Source: Cyclobacteriaceae bacterium
GTDB taxonomy: Bacteria; Bacteroidota; Bacteroidia; Cytophagales; Cyclobacteriaceae
DNA length: 54,407 nucleotides
NCBI GenBank assembly: GCA_012033595.1
Contig: JAAUQL010000031.1
Location: forward strand, 1 to 54,407
Direction: 5' to 3'
The notes under the pieces are model-generated. The model was not told the DNA's origin, searched no databases, and was given only the letters and a program-made list of their open reading frames with translations. Position 1 is the stretch's first letter, and the number at the start of each line of letters is the position of its first letter. Shown here piece by piece: positions 35,289-44,703 of this stretch. A program made the translations under genes and the position numbers.

Positions 35289-38222
35289 ATGTTGTATCGT
35301 AATACTTCACAACTTATGAAAGGTAAGCCAAGAAATGCGTGGGTGGTTTCCAAAAACCTCCGGATACTATTGTGGGTGGCTCTCGCTTTGGCGGTGTTCA
35401 TCATCGCAAATACACTATACCTCTTGCTCAATAGATTTGCTGATGTAGCAGGCTTACGTTTTTTCGCGGCCGGAGACACCAGTCTTCCTGTCCTGTTTCA
35501 GGTAATGATATTATCACATACGGGAGTGGGCATAGTGGTAGTGCTACTTATGCTGGTTTTTGGCATACTTCACCTGCCCCGGGTATGGAAAATGTACCAA
35601 AAAGCCAGTGGATTGTCTGGTATTGCTTTTATTGTTATTGGACTTTTTCTGGGCATTACGGGTCTTTTTATACTCACTTCTGCTGCCAGTCGCGACAATA
35701 GCTGGGCATGGTGGGTACACGTGACATGCGCCTTCCTGGCACCTGCGGCATATATTTTTCACCGGCTAAGCAGCCGGGGCAACAAACCTGCCGGTGCAGC
35801 ATTCAGGCATTTTGGCATTGCCGTATCGGTTATGCTTATGGTCATGTTGGTGTGGCACGGATTTACCAACAACGAAATTGTACTTACGGTTGAGGCGCAG
35901 CAAGCCATGGAACAGGGCATGCACAAAGGACCCGGAGCCCGCGATAGAGATGTCACCGATTTTATCGATGAAGATTTCGTTCCTGTGGGATTTGTGCCTC
36001 CGGGCAGTCCGTTTTTTCCCTCAGCAGCCACTACTACCTCCGGTGGGTATCTGCCCTCTCGCATTATCACACGTGGCGATCTGGGTTCGGCAGAGGAGAT
36101 CAAGGCAGAAATAGAACAGTATGGATTTGTAAAAAATACCGCTATTGGTGCGTCTACCTGCCAGCGTTGCCATCAGGATATTGTGGCTCAATGGGAGTCG
36201 TCGGCTCATCGATTTGCCTCGTTCAACAATCCATTTTACGAAGCGACCATCAGCGACATGCGTCAAAATCCGTCCGAAACCAACGAATGGGTCGAGCAGC
36301 ATATGCGTACCTTCAAGGATTTCGATTCAAAAAATATTGGTATGGCCAAGAGCAAATGGTGTAGTGGCTGCCATGATCCGTCGCTTATGCTGGCGGGCAA
36401 AATGAACATAGAAATAGACCGAAATACACCGGAAGCCCAGGCCGGACTTACCTGCCTTTCGTGCCATGCCATCGACAAAATCCATAACCTTACGGGAAAC
36501 GGGAACTACAACATCGCTGATGAACAAGAAGATCCATATCTTTTTGCTAACGCAAGAGCGGGTTCATTGGGCGCATTTTTGCATGATGCGGCCATCAAAG
36601 CCAAACCAAAAGTACATATGCAGCAAATGATGAAACCGTTTTTTAAAGAAAGCGAATACTGCATGACTTGCCATAAAGTGAGCCTCACCGAGCCGGTGAA
36701 CAACTACCGCTGGTTGCGAGGGCAAAATGAATATGACAATTGGCATGACAGTGGTATTTCCCTCAATGCCTCCAGAACGTTTTACCTACCGCCCATACAC
36801 CGAAAATGTCAGGATTGCCATATGCCGCCTGAAGCGGCCCCTTTGGGTGATTTGGCGGCCAAAGATGGCCTGGTGAGATCGCATAGATTTATTGCAGTCA
36901 ATACTGCGCTGCCCTACATCAGGCACGATACGGCCACCATTGAGCGGATAGTGCAATTTCTTCAAAATGAAAAACTCAGAGTCGATATTTTTGCTGTGAA
37001 AACTGAAAGCCAACCTGAACCCATCATGGCCATCAACCGCGGAAAGCTTTCGCTAAAAGCTGGTGAACAAGTGACGGTAGATGTGGTGGTGCGCAACAAA
37101 GGAGTAGGACATACCTTCCCCGGGGGCACCAACGACTCCAATGAAGGCTGGCTGGAGTTCAGCATCTTCAATGAACAAGGCAATCGCCTGCTTATTAGCG
37201 GGTTTCTTGATGCCAATAATCATCTCGATAGTATGGCTCATGCCTTTAAAGCGGTGATTGTAGATAAAAATAGTAAAGCCATTCATAAACGAAATGCTCA
37301 AGATATTCATGTAACCGTGTATGCAAATGTAATAGGTCCTGGTTCTGCCGATATAGCGCACTACAGTTTTAGCTTGCCTCCCGAACTGGCCGGAAGTAAG
37401 CTGACTATGGAGGCTCGGCTATTGTGGCGCAAGTTTGATCAGGAATATCTTGAATTTGCCTACAAGACCAATCCGGTCGGTTTTAAACAATTCAATGAAA
37501 TACCGCAACTTCCGATCACCGAAATAGCCGGGGACACGGTAACATTTCACGTAAGTGATCAGCAAACCTCTTTCAATACGCAGGCAGAGGGCGACAATTC
37601 GAAAACTGCAAGTGAATGGATTCGCTACAATGATTACGGTATAGGTTTACTGATGGAAAACGATACCCGGGGAGCAGCTAGGGCATTTGAAAAAGTGGCC
37701 GAATTGCAGCCTGGGCGTATTGATGGCCCGCTAAACCTGGCCAAAACAGCCCTTAATGAAGGCAATCTCGATGAAGCCTATCTTCAACTGCGAAAAGCCG
37801 AAGAAATAAAGCAAGGCGACCCACAAGTGGCCTGGGTATGGGCTAGGGTGAGGCAGGAAGATGGATTGTATGAAGATGCCATAGCCGCGTATAAATATGT
37901 GCTGAAATACTTTCCAGGCGACCGCACCGCCTATCGCCAACTTGGGCGCTCCTACTACCTCGATCAGCAATATGAGCAGTCGATCGATGCATACAACAAA
38001 GCATTGAAATTAGACCCGGAAGACCGCGAGGCCTTTTACCACCTTTCCCTTAACTACCGGGCTTTGGGCAATAATGTTGAGGCTGCACGCATGGAAAAGG
38101 CCTTCGACTATTATCAGATCGATGAGTCGGCGCTGGAAACAGCACTACAATACCGAAGGGAAAATCCAGGCGATAACCTGATGGCTCAGGATATCAGGAT
38201 TCATTATTTGAGGTTTGAATAA
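35289..38222 (+). CDS. membrane cytochrome fusion: His-rich helical bundle, five c-type hemes and TPR repeats
   Basis: The 977-residue protein has three parts. (1) Residues 25-190: five membrane helices, with His77/His95 in one, His144/His158 in another and His190 at the end of the last, a pattern suited to heme b. (2) Residues 280-515: five CXXCH motifs at 291, 358, 389, 458 and 507, with CQRCHQDIVAQWESSAH resembling cytochrome c554-type domains. (3) A beta-rich stretch (550-760), then TPR repeats at about 780-950, for example YEDAIAAYKYVLKYFPGD and YEQSIDAYNKALKLDPEDREA. It likely moves electrons between the quinone pool and the periplasm. A second ATG lies at 35316. The next gene is an ASPIC/UnbV lipoprotein 38 bp downstream. 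Confidence 0.82.
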   Translation: MLYRNTSQLMKGKPRNAWVVSKNLRILLWVALALAVFIIANTLYLLLNRFADVAGLRFFAAGDTSLPVLFQVMILSHTGVGIVVVLLMLVFGILHLPRVWKMYQKASGLSGIAFIVIGLFLGITGLFILTSAASRDNSWAWWVHVTCAFLAPAAYIFHRLSSRGNKPAGAAFRHFGIAVSVMLMVMLVWHGFTNNEIVLTVEAQQAMEQGMHKGPGARDRDVTDFIDEDFVPVGFVPPGSPFFPSAATTTSGGYLPSRIITRGDLGSAEEIKAEIEQYGFVKNTAIGASTCQRCHQDIVAQWESSAHRFASFNNPFYEATISDMRQNPSETNEWVEQHMRTFKDFDSKNIGMAKSKWCSGCHDPSLMLAGKMNIEIDRNTPEAQAGLTCLSCHAIDKIHNLTGNGNYNIADEQEDPYLFANARAGSLGAFLHDAAIKAKPKVHMQQMMKPFFKESEYCMTCHKVSLTEPVNNYRWLRGQNEYDNWHDSGISLNASRTFYLPPIHRKCQDCHMPPEAAPLGDLAAKDGLVRSHRFIAVNTALPYIRHDTATIERIVQFLQNEKLRVDIFAVKTESQPEPIMAINRGKLSLKAGEQVTVDVVVRNKGVGHTFPGGTNDSNEGWLEFSIFNEQGNRLLISGFLDANNHLDSMAHAFKAVIVDKNSKAIHKRNAQDIHVTVYANVIGPGSADIAHYSFSLPPELAGSKLTMEARLLWRKFDQEYLEFAYKTNPVGFKQFNEIPQLPITEIAGDTVTFHVSDQQTSFNTQAEGDNSKTASEWIRYNDYGIGLLMENDTRGAARAFEKVAELQPGRIDGPLNLAKTALNEGNLDEAYLQLRKAEEIKQGDPQVAWVWARVRQEDGLYEDAIAAYKYVLKYFPGDRTAYRQLGRSYYLDQQYEQSIDAYNKALKLDPEDREAFYHLSLNYRALGNNVEAARMEKAFDYYQIDESALETALQYRRENPGDNLMAQDIRIHYLRFE

Positions 38223-38260
38223 TTCATTACAAAATAAAAGTGAGTACAATATACTTTCTA

Positions 38261-40021
38261 ATGGAAAAAAACACCTTCTTACCCGTTAGCATCATCATTT
38301 TTTTGGTTTTTGCGCTATCTGTATCCTGCAAAAAGAAAGAAGCGCCGCAAGAGTCTCAGTCGTTTACCGAAGAAAGCCATGATTTTACCAGTGATGCCAA
38401 AACAAGCCGTATTGAGCATATCAGATTTACCGACATCACGTCTGATGCTGGTATCGATTTTCAACACATCACGGGTGCTTTTGGACAAAAGTGGATGCCG
38501 GAGACCATTGGCAGCGGGGGAGGATTCCTGGATTTTGATAACGACGGTCTGGTCGATATTTTTTTGGTGAACAGCGCCGAATGGGCCGGGCATGAAGTCT
38601 CGACCAAAAAACCTGGCGCTGCACTTTATAAAAATAAGGGCAATGGCAGGTTTGAAGACGTTAGTGCCAAATCCGGGATTACATTTTCCATATATGGAAT
38701 GGGTGCATCTTTTGCCGATTTCGATGCAGATGGCGACCAGGATATTTACATGACAGCAGTAGGTGACAATATGCTTTTGCGAAACGATGACGGGGTTTTT
38801 ACGGATATCACAGCCCAGATGAAAGTAAAGGGCAATGACCCCAAAGCCGGGAGTTTGCCGGCGTGGTCGAGCGGATCGGCATGGGTGGACATAGATCGCG
38901 ATGGTTGGCTCGATCTGTTTGTGAACAACTATGTGAGATGGACTCCCGATCGCGATATTTATACCACCCGCGATGGCCAGACAAAGTCATATGCCACACC
39001 CGATGTATATGAAGGCGAATCGAACCGTTTGTACCGCAACATCCAGGGACGGACTTTCGAAGACATTACAGAAGTGGCCGGGGTGTACAATGCCGAAGGC
39101 AAATCTTTGGGCATAGCTGTAGCAGATTTCAATAACGACCTTTGGCCCGATATCGTCATATCAAATGACACACAGCCAAATTTTTTGTACATCAACAACG
39201 GAGACGGCACCTTTGCCTCCACCGCTGTAGCCTCCGGTATCGCCTTCGATGAAAGCGGACGGGCACGAGCCGGCATGGGCATAGATGTGGCTGATGTGGT
39301 CAATGATGGGAATATGGCCATTGTCATTGGCAATTTTTCACAGGAACCTCTTTCGCTTTATACCCAAATGGACAATACCGGGCTGTTTCAGGACAGGGCA
39401 GGGGCGGCTCGGCTCACCAAGCCTTCACTCCTCCAGCTCACTTTCGGGGTACTTTTTGTCGATTTGGATTTGGATGGCTTTTTGGAACTGATCACGGCCA
39501 ATGGCCACATCGAACCAGAAATAAATGCAGTACAAAAAAACATTACTTTTGCTCAGAAACCCCAGGTTTTTTACAATGATCATGGAAAATTCATTGACAT
39601 CGGTGAGGCGGCAGGTGCTGCTTTTGGTGCAGATATCGTAGGCCGGGGTGTCGCAGCGGCGGATATAGATATGGATGGCGACCTGGATGTACTGATCACG
39701 ACTAACGGGGGCAAACCCCTGCTTCTGCGCAACGACTCCGGGGCTGGCAACAAATCGGTAACCCTGGTACTAAAGGGGCTCAAGCCCAACAACCAGGCCA
39801 TCGGCGCTAAGGTGACCGCCTGGGTCGGAGGCATCAGGCAGCAGCGAATGGTTCGTACCGGATCGTCATTTCTTACGCAGTCAGATATAGGGCGAATGGT
39901 TTTTGGCGTCGGCGCAAATAGTCAGATCGATAGTTTACATATCATCTGGCCCACCTCCGGCAAAACACAAAAAATTGAACAAATTCCCACAGGCCAACTG
40001 ATGGTAATAGAAGAAAAATAA
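38261..40021 (+). CDS. FG-GAP/VCBS and ASPIC-UnbV domain lipoprotein (CRTAC1-like)
   Basis: The 586-residue protein starts at the ATG at 38261 with a lipoprotein signal (FLPVSIIIFLVFALSVSC; Cys23). The frame also opens at a GTG at 38240, which would displace the signal. Repeated calcium-binding loops of a beta-propeller are seen: DFDNDGLVDIF, DFDADGDQDIY, DIDRDGWLDLF, DFNNDLWPDIV and DIDMDGDLDVL. The ASPIC/UnbV domain forms the C-terminus (GAKVTAWVGGIRQQRMVRTG; IIWPTSGKTQKIEQIPTGQ). It should be an envelope-anchored surface or periplasmic protein. It directly follows the cytochrome gene and probably works with it. The biochemical role of this family is unknown. Confidence 0.88.
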   Translation: MEKNTFLPVSIIIFLVFALSVSCKKKEAPQESQSFTEESHDFTSDAKTSRIEHIRFTDITSDAGIDFQHITGAFGQKWMPETIGSGGGFLDFDNDGLVDIFLVNSAEWAGHEVSTKKPGAALYKNKGNGRFEDVSAKSGITFSIYGMGASFADFDADGDQDIYMTAVGDNMLLRNDDGVFTDITAQMKVKGNDPKAGSLPAWSSGSAWVDIDRDGWLDLFVNNYVRWTPDRDIYTTRDGQTKSYATPDVYEGESNRLYRNIQGRTFEDITEVAGVYNAEGKSLGIAVADFNNDLWPDIVISNDTQPNFLYINNGDGTFASTAVASGIAFDESGRARAGMGIDVADVVNDGNMAIVIGNFSQEPLSLYTQMDNTGLFQDRAGAARLTKPSLLQLTFGVLFVDLDLDGFLELITANGHIEPEINAVQKNITFAQKPQVFYNDHGKFIDIGEAAGAAFGADIVGRGVAAADIDMDGDLDVLITTNGGKPLLLRNDSGAGNKSVTLVLKGLKPNNQAIGAKVTAWVGGIRQQRMVRTGSSFLTQSDIGRMVFGVGANSQIDSLHIIWPTSGKTQKIEQIPTGQLMVIEEK

Positions 40022-40139
40022 CCGTTTGATGAAGTCAGATCGTGCCATTTGATGCTTGAGTTACAAAAGCGCCCATAAAATCGGATACGCAGAAAAGAAT
40101 TTTTACCTTGCAGGTCATTTTAAATGAAAACGATTAAAT

Positions 40140-40637
40140 ATGAAAATTGCAAAACACACAGTGCCATCAGTGACATACACACTTATGGTAGATGGGGAAG
40201 TGGTAGATATGGCAAAAGAGGATAAGCCATTGGCTTTTATCCAGGGCATCGGCATGATGGTGCCTGGATTTGAAAAAAACCTGGAAGGCCTTACTGCCGG
40301 AACTAAATATGAGTTTAGATTGAGCCCGGAGGAGGCTTATGGTGAATATAATCAGGAAGCTGTAATCGACTTGCCCATGGATACTTTCAAAGTTGATGGA
40401 CAAATAAAGAAGGATATGCTCAATGTGGGCCAGGTAGTGCCTATGCAAGATCAAAATGGTAACCCTTTGAATGGTACCATTCTGGAAGTGGGCGACTCGT
40501 CAGTTAAGATGGACTTTAACCATATGCTGGCTGGCAAAGAATTGAATTTTACAGGTGAAATATTGGAAGTGAGACAAGCTACTCAGGATGAGCTGGATCA
40601 CGGACATATTCATGGACCGGGTGGTCATCACCACTAA
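40140..40637 (+). CDS. SlyD-like FKBP-type peptidyl-prolyl isomerase
   Basis: The 165-residue protein is a cytosolic FKBP of the SlyD type: FKBP halves (VTYTLMVDGEVVDMAKEDKP, IQGIGMMVPGFEKNLEGL, and the closing FNHMLAGKELNFTGEILEV) surround an inserted IF chaperone domain (about 70-120). The tail HGHIHGPGGHHH is His-rich and could bind nickel or another metal, as in E. coli SlyD. It folds proteins and may help metallocentre assembly. It is separated from the preceding lipoprotein gene by 118 bp and ends before a strong terminator. Confidence 0.93.
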   Translation: MKIAKHTVPSVTYTLMVDGEVVDMAKEDKPLAFIQGIGMMVPGFEKNLEGLTAGTKYEFRLSPEEAYGEYNQEAVIDLPMDTFKVDGQIKKDMLNVGQVVPMQDQNGNPLNGTILEVGDSSVKMDFNHMLAGKELNFTGEILEVRQATQDELDHGHIHGPGGHHH

Positions 40638-40676
40638 TCTGGCTTGCCGCCAGCTTAGGATAAACACAAGCATACG

Positions 40677-40715
40677 AAAAGGCCTCATGATCCGAATTGA
40701 TTATGAGGCCTTTTT
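40677..40715 (+). terminator. Rho-independent terminator after the SlyD-like gene
   Basis: AAAAGGCCTCAT (40677-40688) pairs with ATGAGGCCTTTTT (40703-40715). The symmetric A and T runs could serve both strands. Confidence 0.9.
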
Positions 40716-40769
40716 ATGTAGATACCCTTTGTTCCGGCATGGTTAGGGTTGCCAAGCGTCAACTGGCAC

Positions 40770-40798
40770 AAAAAAAGCACCGGATCATCCGGTGCTTT
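40770..40798 (-). terminator. Rho-independent terminator after the acidic-protein gene
   Basis: On the minus strand AAAGCACCGG pairs with CCGGTGCTTT, followed by TTTTG. It lies 38 bp beyond the stop of the gene at 40836-41243. Confidence 0.85.
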
Positions 40799-40835
40799 GT
40801 GTAATTTGATCAGGTAGACTGTTTATTATTTTTAT

Positions 40836-41243
40836 CTAGAAATCATCGTCTTCGGCCTCATCTTCGTCGTCATCGGCCTCATCGCTTTCGTCGTAAGAGT
40901 CGGCATACTTGCTCTTTTCTTCATCTTCACCTTCTTCAGTATTCAGGTATTCAATATCGCTGTATTTTTCCTCATATTCTTCCTTTATTTCATCTTTCAA
41001 TTCGCCGGAACTATCAAAGTCATCGTCCTCATCTATGATTTGCATCGCCTCGCTCAGGGTCATTCTAATGAGATAGTATTTGTCGTCTGTTTCAAATGGA
41101 AGGGCAGTTCTTCTCATTCCATCTTTATCAGTGTATGATACCAGGCTGTCCGAAAACCCATAAGGATAAACAAGTTTTATTTGCTCCTGGATGTCAGAGT
41201 CCAATTTTTCATAATCTTTTACTACTCGAGGTTTGCTATTCAT
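40836..41243 (-). CDS. small protein with highly acidic C-terminus, function unknown
   Basis: The 135-residue protein has an ordered N-terminal half (YEKLDSDIQEQIKLVYPYGF; DDKYYLIRMTLSEAMQIID) and an acidic tail with long runs of Asp and Glu from residue 72 to the end (DEDDDFDSS, then EADDDEDEAEDDDF). A protein of this layout is common in Bacteroidota genomes, but I know no function. The tail suggests binding to basic proteins or calcium. It has its own terminator and lies downstream of a repeat cluster at 41377-41445. Confidence 0.8.
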   Translation of the reverse strand: MNSKPRVVKDYEKLDSDIQEQIKLVYPYGFSDSLVSYTDKDGMRRTALPFETDDKYYLIRMTLSEAMQIIDEDDDFDSSGELKDEIKEEYEEKYSDIEYLNTEEGEDEEKSKYADSYDESDEADDDEDEAEDDDF

Positions 41244-41573
41244 GGTTATAATTTTTCCAGCTTACTTATTACATTCATTCTAAAACAAAGATGTAACATG
41301 CAAATAGTCCAATAATCGACGACTATTTAATGTTTGGGCATAAATGTAGAAATTGTTCTTAAAAATGGCAATTATGTAGGTATGGGATAAAAATATTTTT
41401 ACCTATGGCTGTTTTAGGTATTTTACTTATGGCTCATAGGTATGGAAAAACAGAAATTTCGCAGTTGAAAAAATAGATTAGCCGGGCGGTTCATGGGTTT
41501 TTGAAAGGGTCATGATTCTGGTCTGCCTGGAAATACTCAGGGCAAATTGCCCGGTTTGGCAAGTCTTTGTAAC
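41244..41573. other. 330-bp upstream gap with repeat cluster and palindrome
   Basis: The gap holds three copies of TAGGTAT (listed separately) and a 13-bp perfect palindrome GGGCAAATTGCCC (41540-41552). A near-consensus element CATCTTTG lies on the minus strand about 45 bp before the acidic-protein start. No ORF is supported. Confidence 0.45.
41377..41445. repeat. TAGGTAT(GG) repeat cluster
   Basis: TAGGTATGG occurs at 41377-41385 and 41437-41445, TAGGTAT at 41415-41421, and the inverse ACCTA at 41401-41405. The near-identical blocks TTTTACCTATGGCT (41397-41410) and TTTTACTTATGGCT (41421-41434) lie in between. They stand 134-202 bp upstream of the acidic-protein gene. Confidence 0.5.
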
Positions 41574-41607
41574 AAAAAAAGCACAATGTAGCAATTGTGC
41601 TTTTTTT
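41574..41607 (-). terminator. Rho-independent terminator after the OMP gene
   Basis: AGCACAAT pairs with ATTGTGCT around a 5-nt loop with A and T runs on both sides. It lies 19 bp past the OMP stop codon and may work in both directions. Confidence 0.88.
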
Positions 41608-41625
41608 ATGGGATACCTCAACGGC

Positions 41626-42231
41626 CTACATAAAGGCAAATCCTATCTTGAAACTCAGATAAGAAACTGCATCGCTATCACCGGATTTCAAAGCATATTG
41701 GTATTTTGCCGAAATATTCAGGGCGCTATTGAAATTAACAGGGATCAAAACCCCAATCTCCGGTGCAAAGCCCAGCCTCCAGGTGTTGTCATTGATGGTA
41801 TAAAGTCCGATATCGGTACGTTGATCAATTTTTTGTGCTCCCACGCCAGCACCGAAATAAAACCTGGTTTCATCCCATTGCCCGGTGTAGTAGTGCATAG
41901 TAGCCATTATCGGGAAAGAGTTGATATATCGAAACTGTTTGCCATAGGCTGTGCCTTCTCCCGAACCTTCTTCCAATGCGTCTAATTCCCATTCCTGTGG
42001 ACCAACTTCTTCATAAAAAACTGCCCAGTTAAATGAACCGCCATAAGTAAGGTTGTCATTGATGAAGCCCCTGCCTTCTATGCCAATGCCCCTGAAACTC
42101 GTTGGACTTACAAAGTTTGCTGTTTCGCCAAGTGAAATGCCGATGTCATAAGACACGCCAAACATGCCCTGAGCCATGGCTCCGGCACCAACAAACAGTA
42201 ATATTGCTATGATATAAAATGTCTTTCTCAT
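41626..42231 (-). CDS. outer-membrane beta-barrel protein
   Basis: The 201-residue protein has a signal peptide (MRKTFYIIAILLFVGAGAMA) and alternating hydrophobic/polar strands with aromatic ends (YGGSFNWAVFYEEVG, ETRFYFGAGVGAQ, RLGFAPEIGVLIPV, ALNISAKYQYAL) ending in FKIGFAFM, a typical C-terminal strand with final aromatic/hydrophobic residues. It is a small eight- to ten-stranded barrel of the OmpW/outer-membrane-protein type. Its job is unknown. It lies 12 bp after a DUF4136 lipoprotein gene; the two form an operon that ends in a terminator. Confidence 0.85.
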   Translation of the reverse strand: MRKTFYIIAILLFVGAGAMAQGMFGVSYDIGISLGETANFVSPTSFRGIGIEGRGFINDNLTYGGSFNWAVFYEEVGPQEWELDALEEGSGEGTAYGKQFRYINSFPIMATMHYYTGQWDETRFYFGAGVGAQKIDQRTDIGLYTINDNTWRLGFAPEIGVLIPVNFNSALNISAKYQYALKSGDSDAVSYLSFKIGFAFM

Positions 42232-42243
42232 TTGGTAGGATGG

Positions 42244-42894
42244 TTAAAGTGTGCTTTTGATATAAGGAGATTGCTTAAATGCCTGATCGATACCGTTTTC
42301 TACCCTGGTAGTATTGCTATTTTTCGAATCGGAAACCAGCCCGTTGAGCGCGGCCAACCAATGGATGGGCTGTTGTTTTTTGCTACTTAGGTCAGATGGT
42401 TTTATCTGAGGATCCCACCAGTTGATGATCACAGAACCTTTGGTGTAGCTATAGGCATAATATCCACCCCAGTATGGAGGATAATAACCACCCCAGCCGA
42501 TATCCCAACCCCAGCCAGGATAATAGGGAGGAAACGGGACAAAGCCGGCTTGAACATTTTGGGTGGCGATGACGCTAACAGTAAGTACAAAATCAGCTTT
42601 GTAAATTTCGCTATTTGTCAGTCGCTCATAGCCGCGCATTTCCATATTGCGCTCTATGGCTTCCAATAGTTTTGCTACCGAGATTTCATCCAGTTCATTG
42701 TCTTCTATGTTGGTGCTGAACGCAATCGTATCGGCCATATAATACTGCCTTTGAGCTCCGAAGTCGTAGTTCATGTCATAGTCAGTAATGGTGAGGTCGA
42801 TATCTGAATAATATTCAGGGCCTTTCGGATAACACCCGGCAAGGGCAAATAGCGCCAGGATAATCAATAAACTTGATTTAAAGAAGGTGTACAT
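42244..42894 (-). CDS. DUF4136 lipoprotein
   Basis: The 216-residue protein has a lipoprotein signal (LLIILALFALAGC; Cys21) and the DUF4136 pattern: DYDMNYDFGAQRQYYMAD near the start of the mature part, LLEAIERNMEMRGYERL, and ADFVLTVSVIAT. A tyrosine/tryptophan/proline/glycine-rich stretch (YYPGWGWDIGWGGYYPPYW) follows. These lipoproteins are common in Bacteroidota and Proteobacteria without known function. The gene is first in a two-gene operon with the downstream barrel protein. Confidence 0.85.
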   Translation of the reverse strand: MYTFFKSSLLIILALFALAGCYPKGPEYYSDIDLTITDYDMNYDFGAQRQYYMADTIAFSTNIEDNELDEISVAKLLEAIERNMEMRGYERLTNSEIYKADFVLTVSVIATQNVQAGFVPFPPYYPGWGWDIGWGGYYPPYWGGYYAYSYTKGSVIINWWDPQIKPSDLSSKKQQPIHWLAALNGLVSDSKNSNTTRVENGIDQAFKQSPYIKSTL

Positions 42895-43010
42895 GTTGTT
42901 GATAATTTTTTAATGGTTGAACAGTGTAAAAAACGCATAGGTTAGTATAATGTTTGCAGGCACTCCGCGCGCAGGAGCCAGCAATTTGCTGCGAAAATAG
43001 ACGAATTGGT

Positions 43011-44617
43011 CTAATGCTCAAATTTTTTGTTCTGATTTAAAAATGGGTCGGGAAAATCGCCTTTGTATCCTCTCAATGAATAAATAAAGGCGTAGTAGGC
43101 CGTGTTGCCGGAGCGTTTGATGGTGAGGGTATCAGTTGGAATAATTTCTTCAAAGTGCTCCTGATAATATTCGAAGGGATCCTTGTACCAGTTGCTAGTG
43201 GAAATCATGTATGCGTCTTCTCCTTTTTCCAACTTTCCTCTGGCTTCATTTATCCAGGCGTATTTATGGATGTTGGGTAAGCTGCCCAGCAACAGTACCT
43301 TTTTGCCCAAAGGTCTGGCGACATAATAGTCGATTTCGGTGCCGGGAAAATACTTTGGACTGATGATGGGCGCATCTACTGACATGGTATTGTTGCGAAC
43401 ATTTTCTTTGGCGATCATTTCAAACCCGGTTTTGATCTGATCCCAACCATACATATCGAGTGTAAAGTCTGTATCTCCAAATTTTGATACGGTATTCTTT
43501 TTGCCGATGGTGCCCGGGTAAAAGTTAATTAATGCCCAAGCCACAATCAAGAGACTATACATGAGGATAAGTGATGAACTGACCGACCCAGGTATCAGCA
43601 ATTTTGACTTTTCTGTTGCTTTCACCTCAAATTTATTGCTCAGGTAAATCGCCGCTATCAGTATAAGAGGGGTAAAGGCCGGGCCAGTCCAGTGTGGCAG
43701 TGTCTGTCTGAAAAATGAAAACGAGGTAAAAACCAACCAAATCGGCAGGCTGTTGAGGATGAGCAGGCGCAATACTGCTTTGTCTATGTGTAGTCGTTGT
43801 CGGTAGGCGGTCACCAGTGCTACCACAATAAGTATGTAATTGATCGGGTTGTTGTAGGCGAATTGACCGAGTAATTCAGTAAGTAAATAGTCGGGTCTGA
43901 ACACCAAAGCACTCGACACCCGGTCGCCATGAAATGTAAAGGATATCCAACTGTTTTGATAATTCCAGACAAGGATGGGCAACAAAAAAAAAGCTGACAA
44001 CACCATGCCCAGGTAAAAAACTGGCGTTTGAAACCATTTTCTATTGTAAATAAGAACATATAGCCCAGTACCTGCCCAAATAAATACACCATGGTACTTG
44101 GAAAGAATGGCCAAACCGGCAAAAAGGCTCGCAAGAAGAAATCTGCCGGAAACTTTGCGGTCGATGTTTTGCGCTGGTAGCGCGATAAGCAGGTACTTGA
44201 GGCTGAGCAGCCAAAACAACAACTGCGGGGTATCGGGGATAATAAAATTGCCGGCCAGAACGGAACAGTATATGGAGGCATTGAATAAAAATGCTGCATA
44301 AAGCCCGGTCAACTCATTTTTCAGGTTTTTGCCAATGGAGAAAATCACCAGCGTATTGATAACGGAAATCACGATTGCTCCCATTCGCAACGCGAGCTCA
44401 TTGTCAAATAGCAAATCCAGCGAAAAAAATTGTATCACCAGACCCACCATCGGGGGTGATCAAAATGGCTCCAGTCCGGATAGAGTGCGTACGTCCAGTA
44501 GTAAACTTCGTCCACGCTCAGTTGCAGGGTGGATGCGATGAATATTCTGATGAAAGTAGTAAGCACAATGAGCAGCCACAGTGCCCGTTTGATATCCTTA
44601 TCCAGCTGCGTAGTCAT
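43011..44617 (-). CDS. second GT39/ArnT-like glycosyltransferase, with one-base frame break
   Basis: The protein has about ten membrane helices. The N-terminal part (start at the ATG at 44617; MTTQLDKDIKRALWLLIVL) carries LSVDEVYYWTYALYPDWSHFD, the DE-x-YY motif of the GT39/PMT_2 group, followed by HP. The main frame opens only at 44450 with MVGLVIQFF. One more G in the GGGGG at 44452-44456 joins them as ...DHPPMVGLV..., giving 535 residues and the expected HPPM segment. A soluble periplasmic domain ends the protein. It probably transfers sugar from a lipid carrier onto an envelope acceptor. A promoter motif stands directly against the start codon. Confidence 0.88.
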
Positions 44618-44623
44618 AGGGCG

Positions 44624-44631
44624 CAAAGATA
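44624..44631 (-). promoter_or_regulatory. -7 element TATCTTTG abutting the GT39-type start codon
   Basis: TATCTTTG ends 6 bp before the ATG at 44617, so transcription would begin at or next to the start codon and the mRNA would be nearly leaderless. The motif match is perfect. Confidence 0.45.
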
Positions 44632-44703
44632 GAGGAAGGGGCTGATTCAATTAAAGCAATTGTGATAAAAAACCTGGAAAAATGGTATGCACCACGCGCG
44701 TGG

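Noticed and set aside
35177-35479. minus-strand ORF of 100 residues at the cytochrome promoter
   Set aside because: It overlaps the cytochrome N-terminus on the other strand and the promoter, and has no recognisable protein features.
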